DNA of 64,000 nt from Viola odorata (GCA_963691705.1 OY829538.1:29842836-29906835); one strand, 5' to 3'. Counted from the first letter of the stretch, positions 1-9,875 are shown. Notes: generated from the sequence alone by a model not told the origin. A program made the numbers and translations.

Positions 1-870
1 AAATATCTCAAATCCCTAATTTTTTAAACTCTAATAAATGGTCATTCTCTAATATATAAATAAGGATGTTACCGTTGTTTTATTACCGTTGGAGTTGCTT
101 TCTTTTATTTATTATTATTATTTTAAATTTTTAGTCAAACGTCATCATTTTTGGGTATTTTGATAGAGGAGATTTTGTTTTGTTCAGAGTATATTTTTGT
201 TCAACTCATTGTTCTTTTCAGACTTATGTGTTTTTCATCTCTGTTTATTTGTTGGTTTGTTTATTTTGGGTTTTTCTTGTCATTTATTTTATGTGCATGT
301 TAGAATCTTCCTTTTTCATTACTGTTTCTATGTTACCTTGTGTCTATATGTTGGTGTGTTGTTTTTGCTGACTTCTCTCTTGCTTAGTTTTTTATGTTTC
401 TGTGTTGCCAGGCTTCTTGACAAGTTCTTTTGGTTGTTTTGTTTTTTTCTTTTGGGGCAGTTTCTTCTTAGTGGTAAGGTGTTGCATGTCTGCTTTTGGT
501 GTGCTAATCAAGCTCTGACTTTTTTTCTCACTCCTAAATTAGATCCTAGCTTTAATCCCTCGCTGAATTGACATCAACTTTATGTTCCGTCACTCAAGTT
601 TGACCTTATATTTTCTTTCATTAGTCATTTAGACCCCCGTAACCCTAACTTTCTAACGATCTCCATTAACACCGTAAAAAAATTACCGTCCATTTAATTT
701 GGCTCCCACATGCGCAAAAAAATGATGTCATTTGACTAAAAATTAAAATGATAATAATAAATAAAGAAAAACAACTCCAACGGTAATAAAACAACAATAA
801 CATTCTTATTTATATATTAGAGAATGACTATTTATTATTTATTAGGGTTTAAGAAATTTGAAATTTGAGA
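1..870. repeat. Inverted-repeat element A (left end at window edge)
   Basis: Positions 6-150 return as an imperfect reverse complement at 721-870. Both arms share the block reading ATTCTCTAATATATAAATAA and TATTACCGTTGGAGTTG in opposite orientation. Arms of about 145 bp around ~570 bp suggest a TIR transposon or a foldback element. The left end lies at or just before base 1, so no target duplication can be tested. Short ORFs inside are low-complexity Phe/Leu/Cys-rich and are not taken as genes. Confidence 0.6.
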
Positions 871-1603
871 ATTTTTTTTCCTATTTGGGATTTGGAGGAT
901 TCAAGGGAATAGGAATTCAGAGGGAAACAAAATTGATTGTGTTGATAATATGCCTACCAGAAGAACAAGTAACGACAACAAAGAATCAAGCGGCGTTGGC
1001 GATGACGGAAGCTATGGTGGTGTCAATTCTTGAATACGATATGTAAATGCAAAAAATGTGTGGCGATATTAATATTTTAGTTGAATTCGATCAAGAATTA
1101 CATATATTATGCATGCAGTGATCGAGTTTGCAACTCATGCATTGGATGAGATATATTTGCATGTGCGACTATGAAAAAGAAAAGAGAAAGGAAAGGTAGG
1201 TGTTGTTTAATACTAAACTACTTCATTATTATTTATTTTAATACTGTTTGTTGCTAAAAAAATTCATTAAAAAAAAAGGACTTGGATGCTAATTAGAAAG
1301 TTGGGGTACGGAGGTCTAAATGACAAACGAAAAAAAAGATAGGGTCAAACATGAGTGACGTAACATAAAATTAGGGTCAAATGTGAGTGACAATTTCGCG
1401 TCAAATTAGACTAACGACAATAATTTTGATGGTATTAGTAGAGATAGTTGGAAAGTTGGAGGTATGGGGGTCTAAATGACTAATGGAAAAAAAGATGGGG
1501 TCATAAGTGAGTGACGGAACATAAAGTTGGAGGTCAATTCAGCGAGGGTATAAAATTAGAGTCTGATTTAGGAGTTAGGAAAAAAGTTAGGGTATGATAT
1601 AGC
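502..1603. repeat. Inverted-repeat element B, interleaved with A
   Basis: Positions 502-660 match the reverse complement of 1441-1603. Shared blocks include CCCTCGCTGAATTGAC, TTATGTTCCGTCACTCA and ATTAGTCATTTAGACCCCC. Arms of ~160 bp with a ~780-bp centre resemble a non-autonomous TIR element. Flanking 9-bp segments do not form a clear target duplication. The right arm of A lies inside B and the left arm of B lies inside A. Confidence 0.6.
1298..1545. repeat. Direct duplication inside element B
   Basis: About 1298-1395 and 1447-1545 are diverged direct copies. Both contain AAAGTTGG, GGTCTAAATGAC, AAAAAAAGAT, GGGTCA and GAGTGACG in the same order. The inner copy is extra relative to the left arm, so the right side of element B carries a partial tandem duplication of its terminal region. 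Confidence 0.55.
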
Positions 1604-2216
1604 ATTTTCTCTTGTTTTTTTATTAATTGTCTGGGATTTTCTATTCTTTTTTTTGTTGATTCGTTTCCTCCAACGTAATGTGTAGGTTGTTTTGTTGTTT
1701 GTTTGGTTGCTTTCTTCTCAATTGCACCATATATGAATAAACATTGAAATATTTGTAAAGCCCAATACACATTATAACAACAATAATTTCTTTGAGTTTT
1801 GTAAAGGAAGAATAAGAAAAAATCCAATTAAACACATTGTTTTTGTGGTTGAAGAAGAGAAATCATGTTAAAGAAAGATGATCAAACTTGAATCTTGAGC
1901 TTAACAATCATACAAAAACGAGGAAGGATAGATGCGAAACCCAATGAAAATTTTGTACCAAAAATCTCACTTGGCAAATTCACACAATTATTAATCAAGG
2001 AGAAGAAATTTCGAATCATATACAAATCGCTCTACCAGTAAAACACTAGGAGAAATGTATGAACGAACAAAATATGCACAAGTATAACAACTCTTCTCAT
2101 ATCTGAAAATAATGGAAACACCAAGGTCAATTACGAAATAAGTGCAATCAAATTGTGTGGCAGAAAAAGAAAGAAAGAAAAGGATGCGATGCAGTCTAAG
2201 ACTTGATAATACATGA
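1604..2216. other. Unassigned AT-rich DNA
   Basis: No supported coding region, RNA gene or terminal repeat was seen here. Confidence 0.5.
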
Positions 2217-2401
2217 TCACGTCGTAGCAAGCCTTTTAACTATTGTAGCCATATATATTTACCCTAATGTTCTGCTAGCGCTAGCTCGATTTCATTTGTC
2301 TCTCTTGATCCATCACCAGCATACACTCCAACACCATAAGGAGAGCCCCCATGGACAACGTCAATTCCAAGAGGTACAAAAAACATTTTGTAGTGAGCCA
2401 A
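2217..2401 (-). pseudogene. Last exon of a WrbA/FQR1-like NAD(P)H:quinone oxidoreductase pseudogene
   Basis: Flavodoxin-fold quinone reductases of this family use FMN to reduce quinones by two electrons. The minus strand from 2401 encodes a peptide with MFFVPLG, then GGSPYGVGVYAGDGSRE and ELALAEH, which follows the C-terminal end of plant FQR1/WrbA-like proteins. A splice acceptor AG lies at 2402-2403. Lesions: about nine residues are missing between the two blocks, a stop (TAG, probably from CAG) lies at 2264-2266, and a 2-bp gain follows in TATAT. After that the family tail resumes in another frame as ATIVKRLA and ends at a TGA at 2217-2219. I found no upstream exon carrying the GGGQET flavin motif, so this is one decayed 3' exon. 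Confidence 0.7.
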
Positions 2402-2410
2402 CTAAGTAAT

Positions 2411-4069
2411 TGTTGTCCATATGTACAAATGACAGGACTGATTATAAAACCATAATAGAAACCAAGGCACATATCCATTTCAACATCAATATCCATCATA
2501 ACAATGACCAATCATCACTTCCATAACACCATCTAAAGTTATTTTCAGCTTTAAGTCAACATAAAAATCGTATTACCAAAATTTGAAGATTAAAAATCAG
2601 AAGACAGAATATGAAGTGTAATAAATCCAAACCTGAAAGAAGCAATACACATGGTGATACATATAACCAAACTTTTGTTCTATTTATAACAATTAGGAAA
2701 CAATAGTATGATGATTTTCATCTCAATAAAGTGAAAGAACATCATTAATACAAAAGGTTACACGCATCATTGCACAACCTTAATCACTTGGTCTCGACCA
2801 CAAACACACTCAAATTTTGGTCAGCTCAAGGCTGATACCACTTAAAAGATTTCTTATTGCAAAAGTCTAACACCACTTCAGTATTAAATCAACCATAAAA
2901 CATGATTTGAATTTAAAATTATTGGCATACAGAAAATCAACCCTCCAATAAAAATAAGTTGCCATTAATGGGAAAGGCAAGATGTTCAATTAAGAAAGAA
3001 AGACTTGTAGCTTTGAAATTCAAACAACAATCAAGTAAGTTTAGCTCTAGCAATCTAATCATTAACTGGAGAATTACCATCATCCACATTGAAATGAAAA
3101 GCAAAACCATGCAGGAGATGGCAAAACATACATAAGACTTACTTTGGCAATTAAAATGGCTCACTAAAATGAAACAACTCACACAATTCATAGCAAATCA
3201 TTAATACTATACCCTATCAGAAAAACCGATTTTAGTTTTGCATTTAGTTTTCCTAGCCTAAACAACATTTTTCATCCAAACCCAAACAAAATTCATCAAT
3301 TCAATTATCCTACATTTTCAAACAAGTAATGCACAAACTCAAAGTAAAATTAAAAATAAGTCAAGTGGCTTACAACTAATAACTTAACATTGAAACCCAT
3401 GAGTCCATATTTCACAGGTTAAATGTACAATTGTTAGATTACAAGAGTTTTCTTAAGCATTTTCTCAAAAAGGTAATGCGTAAACAAAAAATGTAAAATT
3501 CAAGATAAACAGTAAACACCTAAAATGGAGAAATTCCTTTTTTGGCTTGGTTTAGTTTACCACTGAGGAATACAGAAAAGTAGATTAATTAAAAAGCAAA
3601 ACATCAATCCAATTAGCTTTGTAAACTAATGTAAATCCAATCCCCAAATACACAAAACAATGCCTTTTGGTCAAGACAAATGCTACAAAGTTAGCAAGAG
3701 CATTGATAGCAAGCACATCACGCACAATCCCTTGCTAGTAAAAGAAAGAAAATTTTACATATTATGAAATTAAAAATTCGCCCTTCTGTATCACTTCAAA
3801 TGCCAATTTCATCACTTACCTGAAGAAAATAAGAACCAAATCCATCTTGTCTCATATTCTTTCCAAACCTATAGCAAGGACAACTAACAAACACCAAAAT
3901 AAAAAAAACAAAAATCCATTAAATTTTTATTTCCTTGGTCACCCACCAACGAAAGAAAAAATTATAGTAAAAAAATCAAAACAAAGAAAAGAGGTTACCA
4001 AAGAAATTAAGCGGCGACATGACGGTCATGGAGGCAATTAAGGATTTCTCCTTCCCACATCCAGAAAGC
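2411..4069. other. Unassigned DNA, possible minus-strand intron or relic sequence
   Basis: AT-rich with no long ORF. It lies upstream (in minus-strand sense) of the quinone reductase exon. I looked for the missing flavodoxin exons here and did not find them. Two exon-like segments are listed separately. Confidence 0.4.
3684..3868 (-). other. Possible pair of small exons, minus strand, unknown product
   Basis: Reading the minus strand, a segment near 3868-3823 preceded by CTATAG encodes FGKNMRQDGFGSYFLQ and ends exactly at CAG|GTAAGT, a good donor. About 80 bp later, after ACTAG, an open segment near 3735-3684 encodes QGIVRDVLAINALANFV. Spacing and splice signals suit plant mini-exons, but the family is not recognised, the apparent intron is very short, and chance cannot be excluded. 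Confidence 0.2.
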
Positions 4070-4227
4070 TAGGGGTGTACAAAAACCGAACTAAACCGGG
4101 AACCGAACTAGAACCGCACTGAACCGTTGAATTTTTTTTTTTGGAACCGTAGGACCTAACCGAACCTTAAAACCGTAAACCGGTTTTTATATATATATAT
4201 ATGCACTATCATATCAAAGTTTAAATT

Positions 4228-4281
4228 TGGTCTAATGGTTAATTCCTCACCTATCATCTTAAAGGGGAGAGGTTCAAATCC
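4228..4281 (+). ncRNA. tRNA-like pol III promoter pair (SINE head or tRNA relic)
   Basis: TGGTCTAATGG near 4228-4238 fits a tRNA A box and GGTTCAAATCC at 4271-4281 fits a B box, about 40 bp apart. The GGGGA/TCCCC pairing around the B box resembles a T arm. No complete cloverleaf with acceptor stem was found. A tRNA-derived SINE fragment inside the hAT-like element is the best reading. Confidence 0.35.
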
Positions 4282-4384
4282 CCTTGGCTCCCACTTTCAT
4301 TTTTCCTTCTAAACTTAACTCCTCATCTTTCTTTTTTCCTTCTAAACTTAATTAAAATTGCTAATTTTTTTTCCTTTTTTTCTT

Positions 4385-4655
4385 TTAAACTTAATTAAAA
4401 GTCCTCATTTTTTCCTTTTATTTGTAATTTTAAATAGAAAATTTTATTAAGGAAGTTATATAAGAATTATTATGAGGAAAAAAATATTTTCTCCATAGTA
4501 ACTAGTAAGAACCAAGAAATAGAAAATTTTAATCATTTTTACTTTTTTTCCTTTTAAACTTAACTAAAAGTCCTTATTTTTTTTATTTGTTATTTTAAAT
4601 ATAATTTTTTATTAAGGAAGTTGTATAAGAATTATTATGAGGAAAAAATTATATT
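4385..4655. repeat. ~180-bp tandem duplication inside the hAT-like element
   Basis: Two copies share CTTTTAAACTTAA, AAAAGTCCT, TTATTAAGGAAGTT and ATAAGAATTATTATGAGGAA in the same order, about 4382-4475 and 4552-4650. Confidence 0.6.
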
Positions 4656-5251
4656 ATTGTAAATTGAAATAGCCATGTCATTAGTTAACTATATGTATAA
4701 ACTAAGACCATTAATTATTAATGATATGACCTATACTAGTAATATTTCCATTAATCCTTACTCTAATACATAATTATTAAGGTACATCGTGGATGTATGT
4801 TTATTGTTCAGTATTTTACTTAATAAAAATAGAATTATATTGTTGTAAGAAAGAATGATGTCAATTGTCATAAAAAATGTATTACTAATTAGATGACAAC
4901 TAAAATAATGAATTTGCATAATGGTTAATGTACATTTATGATTTAGATTTATGGTATCTATATTTCAATATCATTATTTACTTGAGTTAATTGTTTAGAG
5001 GTTTAGGATTTAAATTTAAATTGTATTAATGTGTTACGCAGTACATGAGTATAACTATTGTATTGTTCAAGGATATTTTTGAAGCTCTAAATGTAAGTGA
5101 TCTAATTTTATCTTTATATGAAGCATGATTATACTTGAAAATTCTTCATGTGTATATATGTTAGGCTCAATATGAAGCACGACACTTCTTGACTAGATAT
5201 TTGTTAAACATATTCATTACATTTCAATATATTAATACTTATTATTTATTA

Positions 5252-5487
5252 CTCCCTCCGTCCCATATTAATTGTCCACTTTCACTGTTCATGCACGCGT
5301 TCGAGGAGGCTAGATGACGCACTATTTGACCTCAAAAACTTTCGAATTTTTTCTCGAATGTAGGTTAAGGATTAACGTACGTTTGAAAAAAAGTACGGAT
5401 TTTTTTGGAGTCAAATAGTGAGTCATTCGGCTTCCTCGAAATACGTGCACGAACAGTAAAGTGACAGTTAATATGGGACAGAGGGAG
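5252..5487. mobile_element. Stowaway-type MITE (Tc1/mariner), 236 bp
   Basis: Begins CTCCCTCCGTCCCA at 5252 and ends TGGGACAGAGGGAG at 5487, the classic plant Stowaway terminus, flanked by TA at 5250-5251 and 5488-5489. The inverted similarity continues inward (CACTTT...AAAGTG; GTTCATGCACG...CGTGCACGAAC), so the whole element can fold into a hairpin. It has no coding capacity and would be moved by a mariner transposase in trans. It is nested in the hAT-like element and is therefore younger than it. Confidence 0.93.
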
Positions 5488-5888
5488 TAATATTTAGTCA
5501 CTTTAATTTTTTATATGTTTTGTATCATAAAATTTTAAGATTTATCATACTAAAATATCTTTATAATATTAGGCTATCAAATTGGTAAATCAAAGCATTA
5601 TTTTAAAAAAAATCAAAACTGTATATTTAACACCTAAACAGTGTCGTTTTGAGCAAACACCGAAATGACATCATTTTGATCAAACACTAAAACGGCGTCA
5701 TTTTGAGAAAGAACCAAAACGGTGTGTTTAACGACTAAACGACGTCGTTTTTAAAAAAAATCAGGAACCGAACCAAACCTTTCTGTTAGGTTCTAGCCCA
5801 ACTAGAACCAAAAATTTCCGGTTCGGTCCAGTTCTAGCCCCAAAATCAGAAATTTCTGGTTTGGTCCGTGTACACCCCTAAGGAAAGC

Positions 5889-6640
5889 ACCACCACCCCC
5901 TCCTACTTTGTAGTATTGATCAAATTCTCCTTCATCCTTATGGGTTTGGAGTTTGGACCATTTCCAAGTGGATACAACAACAAGAGATGAGATTGAAAAG
6001 ATGAGTCCAGGGAGGGAGTGAGGAGATGAGATTGAAAAGAGGGCCTTACGCGATGAGATTGGGGAGAAGAAGAGGTAAATGGACGATTTCAATGAGTCGA
6101 GGGAGATCTAAGCAAAGGAGAACGACTCTTCTAGGGTTCTTATTGTTCGTGAGAAAAATAATAAGAATAAGGAGAATAGGCATTTTTTTGCTAATTTATA
6201 CTAGGTATAATTGCAATTATGAAAGGACCAAGTAAGTAATTCCAAACTTGCGTCCTTCAGCAGCCTCAATTTCCAGCTTCAGCCAAACCAGTGTTTCCTT
6301 CAAAAAACACCACGCGAGAACGCATAACTCAGCCAAACCAGTGTTAACCAAACACCCATTTTTTCATAAACTTGATTTTGCCCACCCAACGCAGCTTAGA
6401 ACTCAATGTCGGGTTAACAAGCACAGTTCGACTAATTAGGGCTTGACATGCCAAAGGGCAGTTTTGTTCATCGTGCCCAAGGCAAAAATGTGTGTCCATA
6501 CATGGGGGATTTGAAAACTGGGCAGTGCACATTCACAAAAATATTAACAAAATCTAAAGATTAAAAATCTAAAAAATTTTAAAATTTTCGCAACAAAACA
6601 AGCAATCATGCAACATGAGGAAAATTAAACACACAGTCAA
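5889..6640. other. Unassigned DNA between the hAT-like element and the Athila-like remnant
   Basis: Contains a local repeat of CAGCCAAACCAGTGTT (two copies about 6283-6346) and no supported gene. Confidence 0.4.
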
Positions 6641-6649
6641 ACAATAATA

Positions 6650-6830
6650 AACACAAATAAATCCCTCCCCACACTTAGGCAGTGCATTGTCCTCAATGCG
6701 AGAATGCTACACACACAAAAGTTCTGAAAAAAAATAAAAAGTACAGCAGAAATAAAAGGAGAAGAAATGTGGGGTGTCTCCCACGAATTGCCTCTGTTAA
6801 CGTCGAGGGCGTGACGTTGGTTGTTCAAAT
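6650..6830 (-). other. Conserved 3' non-coding block of Athila/Tat-type elements
   Basis: The minus strand reads GACGTTAACAGAGGCAATTC, then GGGAGACACCCCAC, then CATTGAGGACAATGCACTGC and TAAGTGTGGGGAGGG. Such blocks (a variant of GGGAGGCAACCCA and the CATTGAGGACAATG palindrome) are typical just downstream of integrase in plant Athila/Tat elements. Their position after the integrase tail supports the strand and lineage of the remnant. Confidence 0.6.
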
Positions 6831-6835
6831 CATAC

Positions 6836-7249
6836 TTAATCTGGTGGCTTAGCCATGAGGGGGTGGAAACCTTCATGGAACAACTCCAATCTGTGTTCAT
6901 GCACTTTGGAAATGAGGCCCGTGTCCATGCTCTGAATCGTGACCATACCATGACCATACATTTTCTTGATGAGGTAAGGGTCAGTCCACTTATGCTTCAA
7001 CTTTCTGGAAAAGAGCTTAAGATAAGAATTGTAAAGTAAAACCTTTCGTCCAGTAGCAAAGATTTTAGAAGAGAGCAACTTATCATGAGGACTGTTAGTC
7101 TTGTTCTTGCTCGTGTCGTGGGCAGGATGTAGAGCTGGATTGGCATTGGGCGTCTTGCTCTCGCTGGTCAATACAGTAGTGGCTGCAGTTGGGGCGAGGG
7201 TTTTCATAGCCTCAATAGTGGTCATGGTGACAGCTGGAGTCGCGGCCAT
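6836..7249 (-). pseudogene. Athila-like integrase C-terminal tail
   Basis: Residues ~85-125 read GRKVLLYNSYLKLFSRKLK, KWTDPYLI and GMVTIQSMDTG, matching the integrase C-terminal domain of Athila-like gypsy elements (KVLLYNSRLKLFPGKL...W.GPF consensus). The integrase zinc finger and catalytic core are absent. Upstream in the same frame is low-complexity Thr/Ala-rich sequence, likely junction filler rather than native protein. It lies directly after the protease/RT fragment, so a large deletion joined the start of RT to the end of integrase. Confidence 0.75.
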
Positions 7250-7253
7250 AGTT

Positions 7254-8306
7254 TTAGGGATAGGAGGAGTGGGTACGAAGGCTACCAGAGCTAGCTAATG
7301 AGGGTCTAGGGGTTGGGGCAATTGTCTTGACGTCGACGACTGTCCATCCAAGGGCTTCGCGGTATCCTTTTAGTGTGGAAATTAACTCGCGCTCCGCAGC
7401 AGGATCGAGCTTGCTAGAGATGATCACCAGGAGTGTGTCATGCTCGCCAAGGTAGGCGTACTTGAGATTCGAGGGCAAGCTCTTAAACTCCAACGTAGGG
7501 GCTAGTGTCGAGGGCGTGACGTCCAGTACCATGGGCATAGTGCGATCAATGGGAAGAGGAGAAATAACATGAGGAGAAGGGATAACATAATTCTCCTCTA
7601 AAGCAGCAATGACTTCATGAAACTTAGGTGAAGTCTCAAGCGTCAAGGCCAAGATGTCCAGCGCTGTGGGTGGAATACTCCTGTCTAGGGCAAGCTGCAG
7701 ACAATCATCAGGAGCAAGTTCACAAACATTAGTAACAACAGGGTCAACAATATCAATAAATTTTACGCTTGAAAACTCAGTGGGGTGCCTCATATTGTCA
7801 AGCATATTGAACTTAATGGTCTCGCCGTCGAACTCAAGAGTAATGGAGGCGTCATGGACGTCGATCTTGGCTTTTGCTGTCCTAAGGAATGGTCTGCCCA
7901 GGAGCATGTCCGAGGCCTTGAAAAATTGGGTATCCTCCATGTCAAGAACGTAGAAGTCAGCTGGGTATATGAAATCTCCAACCTGGACCAACACGTCCTC
8001 CACGACCCCCTTGGGATGGATGCTGGATTTGTCAGCTAGTTGGATCGTGGTCCCGGTGGGCTTGAGGGTTCGAAGGCCTAGACTGTTGTATATCGTCAAG
8101 GGCATGACGTTGATACCTGCACCAGAATCACACATAGTTCTACCAATATCAGTTGTACCTATTTTGCAGGGGAGGGTGAATATACCTTTGTGATAAGATT
8201 CGGATTTCCGCTGAAGGGTAGATGTGGAAGATGACTTCCTGGGTTCACTGTTCACTGTCGTCTGATGTACCTGCAAAGCGCCGGAGGGGGTCTCCGGCGT
8301 GAACAC
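7254..8306 (-). pseudogene. Athila-like gypsy protease and start of reverse transcriptase
   Basis: The 350-residue frame has the retroviral-type aspartic protease core MCDSGAGINVMPL near residues 58-70, with the second strand LGRPFLRTAKAKID near 136-149. From about residue 275, LPSNLKYAYLGEHDTLLVI and GYREALGWTVVDVK match the segment that opens reverse transcriptase in Athila/Tat elements. The RT core with YxDD, RNase H and most of integrase are missing; the frame stops at 7254. The true upstream start is unknown because gag is absent. Normally the protease matures Gag-Pol; this copy is a deletion derivative. Confidence 0.8.
8279..8299. other. Perfect 8-bp-stem hairpin
   Basis: CGCCGGAG at 8279-8286 pairs with CTCCGGCG at 8292-8299 around a 5-nt loop. 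It lies in the first codons of the Athila-like frame, which may therefore really be leader or junction sequence. Confidence 0.5.
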
Positions 8307-8349
8307 TCCGATACTTAAGTCAGTAGGGGTAGTGAAAATAGCAGAGCTT

Positions 8350-8900
8350 TAGCCAGCGATCTTAGACTTACCTTCTTCCTTGATCATGGGAGTATTTATA
8401 AGCGAAATATTGAGTATTTTCTAGGAGAATCACGTTATTCAGGAGTGATAACGGGTCTGACAGGTGGATGGAATTCCCCGTTAGTGAAGTATGCTATCGT
8501 TGCGTTATACCTGGGGGTGGGCGTTATCTAGGCTAGATAACACCCACGTTCCTCAAGAGACGTCATGTCTTACCTGGGATGGGATAACGTCGTGCGTGTG
8601 GCTAGATAATGTGTAAGACCCCCCCGCTGATGTCGACCATCCCAGCGCTCATCGTACCGCGAGAGGCGATAGCCTCGAGGTTGTCCGCCCGATAGGGACA
8701 ACAACCTTTCGTCCCTAATCGTGAGGTGTAAGGACGAAAATGCCCCTGACGTTACGTCTATTGTTAGCATAAGCCCAACCGAAAATGAGCCTGAGTGTTT
8801 ACCAAGGGCTACCGCTTCATTTTTGGCCTTGTCTGCCTAACGGTTTTTAAGGTGACGGGGGTGGTTCGCTTGCCAAGAGGTAGGCCCTTTCAACCGTCGT
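8350..8900. other. GC-richer intergenic block with palindromes
   Basis: No gene. GATAAC recurs around 8440-8610, and a long imperfect palindrome occupies 8517-8547. The base composition differs from the AT-rich surroundings. It reads like promoter or LTR-U3 sequence in front of the ORF at 8968, but no LTR boundary could be fixed. Confidence 0.35.
8517..8547. repeat. 31-bp near-perfect palindrome
   Basis: GTGGGCGTTATCTAG pairs with CTAGATAACACCCAC across a single central base, with one mismatch in 15 pairs. Confidence 0.7.
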
Positions 8901-8911
8901 TCCTCTAGGCC

Positions 8912-8919
8912 TATAAATT
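8912..8919 (+). promoter_or_regulatory. TATA-like box before ORF 8968
   Basis: TATAAATT lies 49 bases before the ATG at 8968, a usual plant distance with a short leader. Confidence 0.4.
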
Positions 8920-8967
8920 GTCCTTTTACCGTGCTGATATTTTCGCAATTTTCTTGACACTTTCACC

Positions 8968-9351
8968 ATGGATGAACTTACTAAGAGCTTTTTGATCTCC
9001 AAGGGGCACACTCTGAAGAATCTTACTGAGGCTGATATTGGTTTCCTAGAAACCAAGATGAGGAAGACCTCTGAGGATATCATAGAGCTTCAGGGGATGA
9101 CAACCCCTCTTCTGTCCAGGCAGCTCGCAACTTCCCTGGAGGCCTTCAGCCCCTTAGAGAGCGTGACAAAGTTGGCCGCCACCATCTCTCACATCGAGGT
9201 GGTGATCACCATGTTGCAGCACAGGAAACACTTGCTGGGGTGTTGCTTGAAGGGGATGAGGGTCTGCTCCTCTGATTTGACCTCCGTTGCGGATGCCCTG
9301 AGGGAGATCCCGGTGGTGCCAGGGGAGGACGACGTTGGGTCCCATGCTTGA
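8968..9351 (+). CDS. Hypothetical protein, 127 aa, family not recognised
   Basis: The frame opens MDELTKSFLISKGHTLKNL in ACCATGG context, a good plant start, and runs 127 residues to a TGA. It is mixed-composition, not a simple repeat, predicted helical and soluble, with charged stretches (LETKMRKTSEDIIEL) and a Cys pair in LLGCCLKGMRVC around residues 89-100. No signal peptide or membrane segment is seen. A TATA-like box lies upstream and a cluster of AATAAA signals 70-90 bases downstream. It stands among gypsy remnants, so it may be an element-encoded or captured orphan. Chance is less likely than for most ORFs here because of the promoter-leader-ORF-polyadenylation order, but that is inference. 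Confidence 0.4.
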   Translation: MDELTKSFLISKGHTLKNLTEADIGFLETKMRKTSEDIIELQGMTTPLLSRQLATSLEAFSPLESVTKLAATISHIEVVITMLQHRKHLLGCCLKGMRVCSSDLTSVADALREIPVVPGEDDVGSHA

Positions 9352-9420
9352 CCGCCGGCCGCCGCCTCTTTGTTTTCATGCTTTCTATGTACGCGCTCAG
9401 GCGCTTAGGCCGTACAGGCC

Positions 9421-9440
9421 GTAAATAAATAAATAAAATG
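9421..9440 (+). terminator. AATAAA polyadenylation-signal cluster
   Basis: Overlapping AATAAATAAATAAAAT lies about 75 bases after the stop of ORF 8968, in keeping with a transcript end. Confidence 0.4.
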
Positions 9441-9691
9441 TCCTTTTTGTTATTCTCCTTTGCTGTCTACCACTTTTGCTATCGTGTGACCTGTAGTTGG
9501 ATGCGGTTGTTAGCCTAACTGAAAATGAGTCTTTTGCGGGACATAGTGTTGTGGTACTTGCGCTCGTTTTCTGAGAGTTGATAATAAATATTTTGCTCAA
9601 CCGTTTCTCATACTTGACTTTCTACCATATTCCCAATGATGGGTGATTGGGCGGTTTTTCGGCGCCCTTTGATTGGCGCGATTTTCTAGCA

Positions 9692-9705
9692 GGCGTGATC
9701 ACGCC
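9692..9705. promoter_or_regulatory. GGCGTGATCACGCC perfect palindrome
   Basis: A perfect 14-bp palindrome, also present in the LTRs of the CRM-like element (25569-25582, 28559-28572, 48114-48127). It lies ~95 bases upstream of the TATA-like box of the next ORF. Function unknown. Confidence 0.5.
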
Positions 9706-9798
9706 GGATCGAATTCTGTAATTATGATTATTCTTCTCCAGGTGCATTAATTGTCTTCAAAGGGCATACGAAAAGGCCGGAGTATCTTTTGCCACGAC

Positions 9799-9806
9799 TA
9801 TTTAAT
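9799..9806 (+). promoter_or_regulatory. TATA-like box before ORF 9876
   Basis: TATTTAAT is followed by a C/T-rich leader (CTTTCTTTTTCCTG, CATCTTCTTCTTCTC) and the ATG at 9876. This resembles a plant promoter and 5' leader, or the U3/R part of an LTR. Confidence 0.35.
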
Positions 9807-9875
9807 GGGATTTCCCTTTCTTTTTCCTGTTCATCTTCTTCTTCTCATTTCTCTGCCCATATTGCTTATAATCTC

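Larger units (their letters stand above)
4070..5880. mobile_element. Non-autonomous hAT-like DNA transposon, 1.8 kb
   Basis: The element starts TAGGGGTGTACA at 4070 and ends TGTACACCCCTA at 5880, perfect short terminal inverted repeats of hAT type. Subterminal sequence at both ends is built from AACCGAAC/GTTCGGTT-like words. Flanks CAGAAAGC (4062-4069) and AGGAAAGC (5881-5888) agree at 6 of 8 positions, as expected for a decayed 8-bp hAT target duplication. No transposase ORF exists, so it depended on another element. It carries a Stowaway MITE and a tandem duplication, and it interrupts a small minus-strand frame. Confidence 0.8.
4007..6092 (-). pseudogene. Small ORF split by the hAT-like insertion
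   Basis: On the minus strand a frame opens at 6092 and runs to the right edge of the hAT-like element, ending in DEGEFDQYYKVGGGGGAF. If the element is removed, the frame continues on the far side with WMWEGEILNC and stops at 4007-4009, giving roughly 95 residues. The N-terminal part is hydrophobic and Ser-rich. No family is recognised. The continuity of the frame across the insertion is the main argument that it was once coding; at this length chance is possible. Confidence 0.25.

Noticed and set aside
180..571. Two overlapping ORFs rich in Phe, Leu and Cys
   Set aside because: T-rich low-complexity DNA between inverted-repeat arms; open in two frames at once and without any domain.
8218..8226. 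AGATG-TG at 8219 as the 5' target duplication partner of AGATG after the LTR end at 19873
   Set aside because: It lies in the Athila-like protease frame, and the sequence that would then be the LTR start is not found near the second LTR.
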